From Mycolicibacterium aurum (GTDB taxonomy: Bacteria > Actinomycetota > Actinomycetes > Mycobacteriales > Mycobacteriaceae), in NCBI RefSeq assembly GCF_900637195.1, contig NZ_LR134356.1, positions 3,968,001 through 4,032,000 on the forward strand: a stretch of DNA of 64,000 bases, given 5' to 3'. Made by a program: the position numbers and the translations under genes. The notes under the pieces are model-generated. The model was not told the origin of the DNA. It saw only the letters and a program-made list of their open reading frames with translations, and ran no database searches. Shown here one piece after another: positions 55,159-63,987 of the stretch. The stretch's first letter is position 1. Each line of letters begins with the position of its first letter.

Positions 55159-56171
55159 CCGACTTGCGCGTCGCCGTCCTCGGTGTGGGCGTGATGGGCG
55201 CCGATCACGTCGCACGGATTACGTCCCGGATCTCGGGAGCGCGGGTGTCTGTGGTCAACGACTACGTTCACGAGAAGGCCGAGCAGATCGCGTCGCAGAT
55301 CGACGGCTGCCGGGCGATCGCCGACCCGTTGGACGCGATCGCCGACCCAGGCGTCGACGCCGTGCTGCTGGCCACACCGGGAAGTACGCACGAGAAGCAA
55401 CTGCTGGCCTGCCTGGAGCAAGGTAAGCCCGTGATGTGCGAAAAGCCCCTGACCACGGATGTTTCCACGTCGCTGGAGATCGTCAGGCGCGAGGCCCAGC
55501 TGGATCACCCGTTGATCCAGGTCGGATTCATGCGTCGCTTCGACGAGGAGTACATGCGCCTGAAGGCGCTGCTGGACGGCGGTGAGCTGGGGCGACCCCT
55601 GGTCATGCACTGCGTGCACCGCAATGCCGACGTCCCGTCGTACTTCGACAGCTCGCTGATCGTCAAGGACTCCCTCGTGCACGAGGTGGACGTGACGAGA
55701 TTCCTGTTCGACGAGGAGATCGCCAGCGTCCAGATCGTCAAGCCATTCTCGAATCCTGGTGCGCCCGAAGGCGTCATCGATCCTCAGATCGCCATCCTGC
55801 GCACCGTGTCGGGCAAGCACGTTGACGTGGAGCTGTTCGTCACCACCGGCGTGGCCTACGAAGTGCGCACCGAAGTGGTCGGCGAGAAGGGCAGCGCGAT
55901 GATCGGATTGGACATGGGGCTGATCCGCAAGTCCGCACCGGGAACCTGGGGCGGTCAGATCACTCCTGGCTTCCGTGAGCGTTTCGGCCGCGCTTACGAC
56001 ACCGAGATCCAGCGCTGGGTCGACGCCGTGCGGACCGGCGGCACAACGGGGACCTACACGGATGGACCGACGGCGTGGGACGGCTATGCGGCTGCGGCCG
56101 TGTGCGCCGCCGGCGTCGAATCACTCGATACCGGACTGCCCGTCGATGTGCAGCTCGCGGACCGTCCCTGA
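55155..56171 (+). CDS. iolG: myo-Inositol 2-dehydrogenase
   Basis: 338 residues. Rossmann motif VLGVGVMGADHVARI, MCEKPLTTD with Lys97, the same position as the catalytic Lys of B. subtilis IolG, and DSLVHEVDVTRFLF. It oxidises myo-inositol to 2-keto-myo-inositol with NAD+. Its place inside the iolC-B-D-E operon, with a 4-bp overlap after iolE, makes it the main IolG among the four dehydrogenases in the window. Confidence 0.92.
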   Translation: MTDLRVAVLGVGVMGADHVARITSRISGARVSVVNDYVHEKAEQIASQIDGCRAIADPLDAIADPGVDAVLLATPGSTHEKQLLACLEQGKPVMCEKPLTTDVSTSLEIVRREAQLDHPLIQVGFMRRFDEEYMRLKALLDGGELGRPLVMHCVHRNADVPSYFDSSLIVKDSLVHEVDVTRFLFDEEIASVQIVKPFSNPGAPEGVIDPQIAILRTVSGKHVDVELFVTTGVAYEVRTEVVGEKGSAMIGLDMGLIRKSAPGTWGGQITPGFRERFGRAYDTEIQRWVDAVRTGGTTGTYTDGPTAWDGYAAAAVCAAGVESLDTGLPVDVQLADRP

Positions 56172-56195
56172 AACCGAGACAGCAGAAAGAAGACG

Positions 56196-57689
56196 ATGAC
56201 CGCCACGATTTCGCATTGGGTGAACAACGAGGCCTTCGCTGGCGCGAGCAGTGCGACTGCTGCGGTGACGAATCCGGCTACGGGTGAGACGACTGGGCAG
56301 GTGGCGTTGGCGTCGGTGGAGGACGCGCGTGTGGTCATCGATGCCGCCGCTGCAGCGTTCCCGCAGTGGCGTGACACCTCGCTGGCCAAGAGGACTCAGA
56401 TCCTGTTCAAATTCCGCGAGTTGTTGAACGAGCGCAAGGGTGAACTCGCCGAGATCATCACCAGCGAGCACGGCAAAGTGGTCTCCGATGCCCTCGGCGA
56501 AGTCTCGCGCGGCCAGGAAGTCGTCGAGTTCGCCTGCGGCATCCCCCACCTCCTCAAAGGCGGATTCACCGAAAACGCCTCCACCAAGGTCGACGTCTAC
56601 TCCATCCGCCAACCCCTGGGCGTGGTCGGAGTCATCTCCCCCTTCAACTTCCCCGCCATGGTCCCGATGTGGTTCTTCCCCATCGCCATCGCCTGCGGCA
56701 ACACCGTCGTACTCAAACCCTCAGAAAAAGACCCCACCGCCGCACTGTGGATCGCCGCGCTGTGGGCCGAAGCCGGCCTCCCCGCCGGGGTGTTCAACGT
56801 CCTGCACGGCGACAAGACCGCCGTCGACGAACTGCTGACCAACCCCAAGATCGCCTCGGTGTCCTTCGTCGGATCCACCCCCATCGCCCAATACGTCTAC
56901 GCCACCGGCACCGCCGCCGGCAAACGCGTCCAAGCCCTGGGCGGGGCGAAAAACCACGCCGTGATCCTGCCCGACGCCGACCTGGACCTGGCCGCCGATG
57001 CCATGGTCAACGCCGGCTTCGGCTCCGCCGGAGAACGCTGCATGGCCATCAGCGCCGCCGTCGCGGTCGGCCCGATCGCCGACGACCTGGTCGCCAAAAT
57101 CGCCGCACGCACCACCGACCTCACAATCGGCGACGGCGCAGGAGACTCCGACATGGGCCCCCTGGTCACCCAAGCCCACCGCGACAAAGTCGCCTCCTAC
57201 ATCGACGCCGGCGAAGCCGACGGCGCCAAAGTCGTCGTCGACGGCCGCACCGTCACCGCCAACGGCGCCGCAGACGGCTTCTGGCTCGGCCCCACCCTGC
57301 TCGACAACGTCACCCCACAGATGAGCGTCTACACCGACGAAATCTTCGGCCCCGTCCTCTCCGTCGTGCGCGTCGACACCTACGACCAAGCCCTGGAGCT
57401 GATCAACACCAACCCCTACGGCAACGGCACCGCGATCTTCACCAACGACGGCGGCGCCGCCCGCCGCTTCCAAAACGAAGTCCAGGTCGGCATGGTCGGC
57501 ATCAACGTCCCCATCCCCGTCCCCATGGCCTACTACAGCTTCGGCGGCTGGAAAAACTCCCTCTTCGGCGACAGCCACGCCCACGGCATGGACGGCGTCA
57601 ACTTCTTCACCCGCCAAAAAGCCATCACCCAACGCTGGCTCGACCCCAGCCACGGCGGCATCAACCTCGGCTTCCCCGAAAACGCCTGA
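56196..57689 (+). CDS. iolA: Methylmalonate/malonate-semialdehyde dehydrogenase (CoA-acylating)
   Basis: 497 residues. Aldehyde dehydrogenase fold with ISPFNFPAMVPMWFFPIAI, catalytic Cys282 in GSAGERCMAISAAV and GPVLSVVRVDT. It converts malonate semialdehyde to acetyl-CoA, the last step of inositol breakdown; MmsA homologues do the same for valine degradation. Codon use changes sharply about 285 bp into the gene: the first part uses G/T-ending codons, the rest strongly favours C-ending codons and GAA, AAA and CAA. Confidence 0.95.
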   Translation: MTATISHWVNNEAFAGASSATAAVTNPATGETTGQVALASVEDARVVIDAAAAAFPQWRDTSLAKRTQILFKFRELLNERKGELAEIITSEHGKVVSDALGEVSRGQEVVEFACGIPHLLKGGFTENASTKVDVYSIRQPLGVVGVISPFNFPAMVPMWFFPIAIACGNTVVLKPSEKDPTAALWIAALWAEAGLPAGVFNVLHGDKTAVDELLTNPKIASVSFVGSTPIAQYVYATGTAAGKRVQALGGAKNHAVILPDADLDLAADAMVNAGFGSAGERCMAISAAVAVGPIADDLVAKIAARTTDLTIGDGAGDSDMGPLVTQAHRDKVASYIDAGEADGAKVVVDGRTVTANGAADGFWLGPTLLDNVTPQMSVYTDEIFGPVLSVVRVDTYDQALELINTNPYGNGTAIFTNDGGAARRFQNEVQVGMVGINVPIPVPMAYYSFGGWKNSLFGDSHAHGMDGVNFFTRQKAITQRWLDPSHGGINLGFPENA

Positions 57690-57701
57690 CAAGGAACTCT
57701 C

Positions 57702-58550
57702 ATGGCGGAGCATTCCCTCGTGGCCACGGCGTGGACGAGCGCGGGTGACACCTCGCCTGCGCGCACACCGTCGGTCAGCCCGGTGCCGATCGCCGAACGC
57801 GTTGCGGCCGTGGCAGACGCGGGCTTCTGCGGCATGGGGCTGATCGCCGCCGACCTCGAAATAGTCCGTGACACCATCGGTTTCGCGGGCCTGCGGGATC
57901 TGCTGGCCGATCACGGGTTGACCCACATCGAGATCGAGCTGATCGAACGCTGGTGGGTGCCCAGGGACGAGCCGGGCAACAGCTATGCAGTTCGCGATCT
58001 TCTGTTCGACGCCGCCGATGTCCTGGCTCCCGCCTTCGTCAAGATCGGCTCCGAGAACGGACCGCCGACGCCGGAGCCCGAGAGGCTCACTGCATCCCTG
58101 CGGGACCTCGCCGACCAGGCCGTCGAGCACGGCACGCGGATCGCACTCGAGACCATGCCGTTCTCGGTCATCTCGACGGTGCCCCTGGGAGCCGAGATCA
58201 TCTCCGCAACAGGGCATTCCGCCATCGGTCTGCTGGTTGACGCGTGGCACGTGTTTCGGGCGGGGACGACGCTCGACGAGCTCCGGACCGTGCTGCACCC
58301 CGGCATGGTCTACGGCGTCGAACTCGACGATGCCGCAGACACCGTGGCCGGCACGCTGTTCGAGGACACCGTGGACAACCGGCTGCTGTGCGGCGAGGGC
58401 ACGTTCGACCTCCCCGGTCTCGTCGCCGTCCTGCGTGAACTCGGCTTCGACGGGCCGTGGGGGGTAGAGATCCTCTCGACGTCGTTCCGCGCCCTTCCGG
58501 TCCGGGAAGCACTCATGCGGGCGGCCGCATCAACGCTGACCGTGCTCTGA
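57702..58550 (+). CDS. Sugar phosphate isomerase/epimerase family protein
   Basis: 282 residues. TIM barrel of the xylose-isomerase-like family (AAVADAGFCGMGLIAADLEIV; FVKIGSENGPPTPEPERL; IALETMPFSVIST; GLLVDAWHVFRAGTTLDEL; CGEGTFDLPG; GVEILSTSF). Metal ligands Glu, Asp-His and Glu are in place. Last gene of the iol operon, 12 bp after iolA. Possible roles are inosose isomerisation or handling of a side substrate; not resolvable from sequence. Confidence 0.87.
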   Translation: MAEHSLVATAWTSAGDTSPARTPSVSPVPIAERVAAVADAGFCGMGLIAADLEIVRDTIGFAGLRDLLADHGLTHIEIELIERWWVPRDEPGNSYAVRDLLFDAADVLAPAFVKIGSENGPPTPEPERLTASLRDLADQAVEHGTRIALETMPFSVISTVPLGAEIISATGHSAIGLLVDAWHVFRAGTTLDELRTVLHPGMVYGVELDDAADTVAGTLFEDTVDNRLLCGEGTFDLPGLVAVLRELGFDGPWGVEILSTSFRALPVREALMRAAASTLTVL

Positions 58551-58564
58551 CGACGTCCGCGCGT

Positions 58565-58585
58565 GACCGCGATCAAGCCGCGGTC
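58565..58585. terminator. GC-rich hairpin between convergent iol operon and antiporter gene
   Basis: GACCGCG, 7-nt loop, CGCGGTC; perfect 7-bp arms without a T-tract. It overlaps the last codons of the antiporter gene. Mycobacterial terminators often lack the T-tract, so it may stop transcription from both sides. Confidence 0.4.
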
Positions 58586-60141
58586 GTGCCACGGGCATCC
58601 AGGCGGCGCAGGACCCGGTCGACGACGGTGGGGTCTGCCCCTGACTCGGCGCGGGCGCCGACCACTGCATCGCGGGCGGCTTCGAGCAGCTCCTCCTTCA
58701 ACGCGTTCACCGTTCCGGCGTCGCGAACGTGCAGCGACTCACGGTCAGCACCGTCGTCGGCGATGCCCATCGAATGCCACATTCTGTCGGCGTTCTCGAG
58801 TGCTTCGTCGATCACCGACGGCTCGACATCGCCGCGATCGCGCACTTCCTGCAAACGGCGCGCACCCGCGTCGCGCGCCCGCTGCAGCAGTTCCTGTTCT
58901 TGCGCGTCCTGTTCCTCACTGGAGGCTGTGACGCCTAGGAGCTTGACCAGAAGCGGCAGTGTGAGGCCCTGCGCCAGCATCGTGGCGATGATGACAACGA
59001 ACGCGATGAAGATCAGGCGCTCGCGCTCGGGGAAGTCCGGGGGCAGCGCCAGCACCGCCGCCAGCGTGACCACGCCGCGCATCCCCGCCCAGGAGGCCAC
59101 TGTCATCTCCCGCCAGCCGACAGGCTCGGCGCGGTCGCTTCGACGACGCAGAATGCGTTCGTCGAGCGCGGCGACCGGAAAAATCCACAGGAATCGCACC
59201 ACGACGACAATCGCGGTGATCAGCAGGGCCTGGCCGATCAGCGCGCCGACCGAGCCGGACACCTGGTCGGCGACGGCCCGCAGCTCGAGGCCGACGAACG
59301 CGAACGCGGCGCCGGTGACCAGCAGTTCGACGATGTCCCACGTGGTGCCTGTGACCAGCCTCGTCTGCGCGGACTCGTGGTCGGAGTAGCGACTGAGCCC
59401 AAGCGCGATGGTCACGACGGCGAGGACCCCGCTGCCGTGTGCCGCGTCGGCGGCCACGTAGGCCGCGAACGGCATGACCAGAATCAGCGCGCTGCCGGCG
59501 GGATGCGCGGGCAGCTTCTTGAGCAGCCAGCGCGTCGCCACCGCGATCGCGAGGCCCACCAGGATGCCGATGACGACGGCACCGGCCAGCGTCGCCCCCG
59601 CATGCCACGGCGCGAACGCTCCCGTCACCGTCGAGGCGACCGCAACCTCATAGAGCACCAGCGAGGTGGCGTCGTTGGACAGCCCCTCGCCTTCGAGGAC
59701 CGTCCGCAGTCTGCGGGGAAGCCGTAGCTTGTGGGCGACGGCGGTGGCCGCGACGGGATCGGGCGGCGCCACCGCCGCCCCCAGGGCAATCGCGGCGATG
59801 AGCGGAAGGCCCGGCACAATCGAATGCAGCACGACGCCCACTGCGAAGGCCGTCACCGCGACCAATGCGATCGCCAGCACGCCGATCGCCCTACGGTTGT
59901 CCAGGAATTGGCGCCACGACGTCCGCCTGGCCGCGGCGAACAGCAACGGCGGCAGCACGAGGGGCAGGATCAACTCGGGGTTCACCGCAGGTGCGGACAT
60001 CCCCGGAATGAAGGCGACCGCCAACCCGAACATCAGCAGAACGACGGGATATGGAAGGTTGATGCGCTCGGCCAGCGGCGCAAGGAGCACGGTGGCCGCC
60101 GCCAGCGCGAGCAACAGCGTCAGCCCGGCCATTGCAGCCAC
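58573..60141 (-). CDS. CPA1-family Na+/H+ antiporter
   Basis: 522 residues. About twelve transmembrane helices followed by a cytosolic C-terminal region of about 130 residues. Family segments: AVAPPDPVAATAVAHKLRLPRRL (the ion-binding Asp region of helix 5), GEGLSNDATSLVLYEVAVAS with the conserved Asn-Asp, and EMTVASWAGMRGVVTLAAVLALP with the helix-10 Arg. It exchanges cytosolic Na+ or K+ for protons. It is convergent to the iol operon. Confidence 0.92.
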   Translation of the reverse strand: MAAMAGLTLLLALAAATVLLAPLAERINLPYPVVLLMFGLAVAFIPGMSAPAVNPELILPLVLPPLLFAAARRTSWRQFLDNRRAIGVLAIALVAVTAFAVGVVLHSIVPGLPLIAAIALGAAVAPPDPVAATAVAHKLRLPRRLRTVLEGEGLSNDATSLVLYEVAVASTVTGAFAPWHAGATLAGAVVIGILVGLAIAVATRWLLKKLPAHPAGSALILVMPFAAYVAADAAHGSGVLAVVTIALGLSRYSDHESAQTRLVTGTTWDIVELLVTGAAFAFVGLELRAVADQVSGSVGALIGQALLITAIVVVVRFLWIFPVAALDERILRRRSDRAEPVGWREMTVASWAGMRGVVTLAAVLALPPDFPERERLIFIAFVVIIATMLAQGLTLPLLVKLLGVTASSEEQDAQEQELLQRARDAGARRLQEVRDRGDVEPSVIDEALENADRMWHSMGIADDGADRESLHVRDAGTVNALKEELLEAARDAVVGARAESGADPTVVDRVLRRLDARGTTAA

Positions 60142-60276
60142 ATCCAGTCAGTAATCACGGGTGCAGTTTCCCGATTTGGCGGAGGACGAAACCGGGCGGC
60201 GGTGCACCTGATGTCGGCTTTCTTACGAGACCAGACCGCCACGGTGCGCAGCCGCCGATCCGGGTAGAACTCGTCC

Positions 60277-61359
60277 ATGACCTACCGGTTGCTGCTCGCC
60301 GTGGTGCTTCTCCTCGCGGGCTGCGGCAGTCAGGACGCCGCGCAGGCACCCCCCGAACCCTCGGCGACGGCCGCCGCGACACCGACGACCACCGGCATCC
60401 TGCCGTCCGGTGTACCGACGGAGGGCACCCGTCCGCCGGCCGACGACCTGCCGCCGCCCGCGGAACCGCAGCAGGCGCCGGCCCCGAGTGGCCCGGCGCC
60501 GGGCCGCATCGTTCCCGTTGGGACGGCGCCGGAGGGTGTGGTCGTCGACCCGGTCACACGCACCGTCGCCATCGCCAAGCGCGATCCCGACGAGCTCGTC
60601 CTGCTCAACGCAGACACCGGCGAGATCACCGGCCGCACGCCACTTCCCGGGTTTGTCAGGCACCTTCAGCTCGCTGCGCCGGGCGGCCCGGTTCTGGTCC
60701 CGGTGGAAAGCGCCAACGCACTGGTCCGCGTCGACCTGCCGGGCGGTCGCGCCGAGTCACAGGTGCTCACCGGCACCGTGCCGCACGACGCCTCGCAGGC
60801 CCCCAACGGTACGGTCTTCGTCGCCAACGAACTGGGCGGCACGGTCGCCGCAGTTCGCGGTGACCAGATCGTCAAGGTGTTCACCGACAGCGTGCAACCT
60901 GCCGGGCTGGCACCCGTGGGTAACGCGATGGGCCTGCTCGACGTTCGCAAGAACGATCTGACGATCTACGACAGCGAGTCGCTGACCATCGTCGGGTCCA
61001 CACCGGCAGGCGAGGGTCCCACGCACCTGGTCGCCGACCGGCACGGGCGGATGATCGCCACCGACACCCGTGGCGACGCCGTGCGCGTGTTCGACACCGA
61101 GCCGCGTCAACTCGCCGAGATCCCCCAGGCCGGTGGGCCGTACGGCATCACCTACGACCCCACCCGCGACAGGCTGTGGGTCGCCTCGTCGGGCACCAAT
61201 GAGGTGGTGGGTTACGACATGACCGAGCCGATGCCGCGCGAAGTGCAGCGGGTGCCGACGGTCCAGAACCCCTACACACTGGGCGTGGACTCGACGACGG
61301 GCCGGCTGTTCATCGCCGGCGTCACCGCTGGGGTGGTACAGATCGTCGACCCTGGTTGA
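60277..61359 (+). CDS. Secreted beta-propeller lipoprotein, YncE-like
   Basis: 360 residues. A lipobox (LLLAGC) at residues 12-17 marks it as a lipoprotein, followed by a Pro/Ala/Thr-rich linker of about 60 residues and a seven-bladed YncE-like propeller (PEGVVVDPVTRTVAIAKRDPDELVLLNADTG; PHDASQAPNGTVFVANELGGTV; PYGITYDPTRDRLWVASSGTNEV). Such proteins act outside the membrane as binding scaffolds; the partner is unknown. No operon partner is evident; the MBL-rhodanese gene downstream is convergent. Confidence 0.86.
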   Translation: MTYRLLLAVVLLLAGCGSQDAAQAPPEPSATAAATPTTTGILPSGVPTEGTRPPADDLPPPAEPQQAPAPSGPAPGRIVPVGTAPEGVVVDPVTRTVAIAKRDPDELVLLNADTGEITGRTPLPGFVRHLQLAAPGGPVLVPVESANALVRVDLPGGRAESQVLTGTVPHDASQAPNGTVFVANELGGTVAAVRGDQIVKVFTDSVQPAGLAPVGNAMGLLDVRKNDLTIYDSESLTIVGSTPAGEGPTHLVADRHGRMIATDTRGDAVRVFDTEPRQLAEIPQAGGPYGITYDPTRDRLWVASSGTNEVVGYDMTEPMPREVQRVPTVQNPYTLGVDSTTGRLFIAGVTAGVVQIVDPG

Positions 61360-61396
61360 GCGTCGTTGAGCGGCGGGGACGGACAACCCTGCCCGG

Positions 61397-62743
61397 TCAG
61401 CCAGGGAGGCCCAGTTCCTCCGCCACCTCGTAGTCGTCGTCGATCAGCACGACGGTGCGGCCGGCTCGGTCGAGCAGGGAAGCCGCGATGGAGGACCGGT
61501 ACCCCGATGCGCAGTGCACCCAGATTTCCCCCTCGGGCACCTCACCGATTCGGTTCAGCAGCTCATGCAGCGGGATGTTGTGCGCCGCCGGGATGTGCCC
61601 GCTGTCGAACTCCTGCCTTTGCCGGACGTCGAGCACCTCGACGTCCCCGGAACCCAGCTTCTCGGCGAGGTGCGTGAACGACGCGACGCTGTAGGTCTGC
61701 AGTGGTCTGCCTGCGCGGAGGTCGTCGATGTCACCCACGGCGGCACCGGCGAGCCGGTCGATGCCGATCCGGACGAGCTCCCTTCTCGCCGCGGCGATCT
61801 GGTCGGTGTTCTCGCCGATCAGGGTCAGCGGTTGGCCCCATTCGTACAACCAGCCCAGGTAGGTGACGAAGGACTCGGACAGTTCGAATCCGCGGCTGCC
61901 GGCGAGGTGACCCGCGGCGAAAGCCGTCCGGCTGCGCAGGTCGACGACCCATTCTCCCGCGTCGAGGCGGCGGCGCAGCTCGACGGGGTCGACCGGTTCC
62001 GGTAGGGACAGGTCCACCGGCGCGGGTCCGGCCTCGTTGATGACACCCATGTGCGCGTAGTAGGCGGGATAGTCGGACAGTCCCGCAAGCAGTTGGTCCA
62101 CGTAGCCCTGCTCGTCACTGGTCAGGGCCGGGTTGGTGCGCAATTCGTCGGCGATGGTGGAGGCGTCGCCACTGGCCGGCGTGGCCGAGCAGAAGCTGCC
62201 GAACCCGTGGGTCGGATACACCGCCGTGCCGGACGGCAGCACGTCGGCCAGTCGCCGCACCGAGTGGTACTGGGCGTGAGTCAATTCCTCAGTGTGGTCA
62301 TCGCCCAGCAGATCGGTGCGCCCGGTGGTGCCGTGCAGCATCGACCCTCCGGTGAACACACCGTGGACCGTTCCCCCGTCGTCCTGCAGCGCATAGCTGA
62401 CGTGGTGGTGGGTGTGGCCCGGAGTGTGGATGACCCGCAACCGAATTGATCCGGCATCGACGATGTCGCCATCGCGCGCCGGCCGCCGGTCGTAGGCGAC
62501 GTCGTCGCCTGCCGGTACCACGTACTCCGCACCCGCCGTCTGTGATAGCTCAAGACCGCCCGTGACGTAGTCGTTGTGAATGTGTGTCTCGACCACGTGG
62601 GTGATGCTCACCCCGCGTTCTTCGGCCAGTGCCAGAACCCGGTCGATGTCGCGCTGGGGGTCGACGACCACAGCGATACCGTCGTGGTCGACCAGGTAGC
62701 TGCGGTCACCGAGGCCGGAGGTTTCGATGATCGATACGTGCAT
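61397..62743 (-). CDS. Metallo-beta-lactamase fold persulfide dioxygenase fused to two rhodanese domains
   Basis: 448 residues from the ATG at 62743 (MHVSIIETSGLG). The N-terminal 230 residues are an ETHE1-type hydrolase with THIHNDYVTGG, HTPGHTHHHVSY and YPTHGFGSFC. Two rhodanese-like domains follow. The last has an active Cys in VHCASGYRSS; the first has no Cys at the matching position (LTLIGENTDQ), so it is probably structural. The fusion oxidises glutathione/mycothiol-type persulfides to sulfite and moves sulfane sulfur. It is third in an operon with DUF302 and TauE/SafE genes. Confidence 0.9.
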   Translation of the reverse strand: MHVSIIETSGLGDRSYLVDHDGIAVVVDPQRDIDRVLALAEERGVSITHVVETHIHNDYVTGGLELSQTAGAEYVVPAGDDVAYDRRPARDGDIVDAGSIRLRVIHTPGHTHHHVSYALQDDGGTVHGVFTGGSMLHGTTGRTDLLGDDHTEELTHAQYHSVRRLADVLPSGTAVYPTHGFGSFCSATPASGDASTIADELRTNPALTSDEQGYVDQLLAGLSDYPAYYAHMGVINEAGPAPVDLSLPEPVDPVELRRRLDAGEWVVDLRSRTAFAAGHLAGSRGFELSESFVTYLGWLYEWGQPLTLIGENTDQIAAARRELVRIGIDRLAGAAVGDIDDLRAGRPLQTYSVASFTHLAEKLGSGDVEVLDVRQRQEFDSGHIPAAHNIPLHELLNRIGEVPEGEIWVHCASGYRSSIAASLLDRAGRTVVLIDDDYEVAEELGLPG

Positions 62744-62765
62744 GCGTGACCCTTTCCAGGTGTGT

Positions 62766-63539
62766 TCAGTGCAGGAAGATCGTGTCGACCAGGACGTAGG
62801 CCGCCACGACGAAGACGAGGTAGGCGAACCAGCGCTGCAGCCGCCCGGTGTCGAGTGTGGTGCCGTAGTGGCCCGCGACCAGGGAACCGACGATGGCCGT
62901 GCCCACGAACGCCGCGGTGATCGGCCAGTCGATGCCTGCCCCGCCCAGGTGGGAGACCACGCCGGCGGCGGAGTTGGCGACGATGATGAGCAGTGAGGTG
63001 CCGATGGCGATCGGCATCTCCACACCGAGCATGAGGACCAGCGCCGGGATGATCAGGAATCCGCCGCCGACTCCGAACAAGCCGGTGAGCAGACCGACGA
63101 TGAACCCGGCCGGCAGAGATCGCGGTGCACACCGGCGCCAGTTGATGCCGCTGTCCCCGACGGTGCAGGCCGTGCCGGTGTCGCCCTTGTCCTGCAGCAT
63201 CCGCACTCCGGCCACCACCATCACGAGTGCGAAGCCGATCAGCAGTGCCGGCTGCGGCAGGTGCCTGCCGATCGCGGTGCCGAGAAAGGTCGCCGGGATG
63301 CCGGTCGCGGCGAAGATACCGGCGAGTCGCCACTGCACGTGATGGGCAAGGACTTTCGGCACTGCGCCGACTGCGGACGCGACGCCGATCACGATGAGGG
63401 ACATCGGGATCGCCTGGCTGATGTTGAGGCCGAGCACATAGACCAGCGCCGGGACGGCGAGAATGGATCCGCCGCCGCCGAGCAGGCCCAGCAGCACCCC
63501 GATCACGGCCCCCAGCGCGAGGGCGATTCCGAGGATCAT
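62766..63539 (-). CDS. TauE/SafE-family sulfite/organosulfonate exporter
   Basis: 257 residues with about eight transmembrane helices. Family repeat motifs GVLLGLLGGGGSILAVPALVYVLGL and GLLTGLFGVGGGFLIIPALVLML are both present. It lies 22 bp upstream of the persulfide dioxygenase gene, so it probably exports the sulfite that enzyme produces. Confidence 0.92.
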   Translation of the reverse strand: MILGIALALGAVIGVLLGLLGGGGSILAVPALVYVLGLNISQAIPMSLIVIGVASAVGAVPKVLAHHVQWRLAGIFAATGIPATFLGTAIGRHLPQPALLIGFALVMVVAGVRMLQDKGDTGTACTVGDSGINWRRCAPRSLPAGFIVGLLTGLFGVGGGFLIIPALVLMLGVEMPIAIGTSLLIIVANSAAGVVSHLGGAGIDWPITAAFVGTAIVGSLVAGHYGTTLDTGRLQRWFAYLVFVVAAYVLVDTIFLH

Positions 63540-63573
63540 GGCGCGCTCCCCGCCCGTGCCGTGCGGGCGTCGG

Positions 63574-63987
63574 TCACTCCGACGACGATGTCCGGGATAG
63601 CTCGTCGATGGCGGCGTGCAGCTTGGCGGAGGCGTCGTCGGCGACCGCCCGCAGTCCCGGCTGGTCGGCCACCTGCACCATCAGCTCAGGATCCATGGCG
63701 TCGATGATCACCATCCCGTCGCGGTCGGGGTCTGCCCGCACGACGACGTTGCACGGCAGCAGCAGACCGATCTGGCGATCCACGCCGACTGCACGGTGCG
63801 CCAGCGCCGGATTGCACGCGCCGAGGATCAGGTAGTCCTCCATGTCCTCGTCCAGCTTGGCCTTCAGTGTGGCCTTGACGTCGATCTCGGTGAGAACTCC
63901 AAATCCCTGTTCAGATAGTGCTTTTCGGGTCATCTCCACCGCGTCGTCGAACGATGCGCGCAGGCTGGTCGATATGGCGAGTGTCAT
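63574..63987 (-). CDS. DUF302 domain protein
   Basis: 137 residues, complete in the window. DUF302 core: SFDDAVEMTRKALSEQGFGVLTEIDVKATLKAKL ... YLILGACNPALAHRAVGVDRQIGLLLPCNVVVR with the conserved Cys in GACNP and LLPCNV. The function of DUF302 is unknown; it is often found with sulfur-oxidation and rhodanese genes, as here. First gene of the three-gene sulfur operon, 34 bp before the exporter gene. Confidence 0.9.
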   Translation of the reverse strand: MTLAISTSLRASFDDAVEMTRKALSEQGFGVLTEIDVKATLKAKLDEDMEDYLILGACNPALAHRAVGVDRQIGLLLPCNVVVRADPDRDGMVIIDAMDPELMVQVADQPGLRAVADDASAKLHAAIDELSRTSSSE

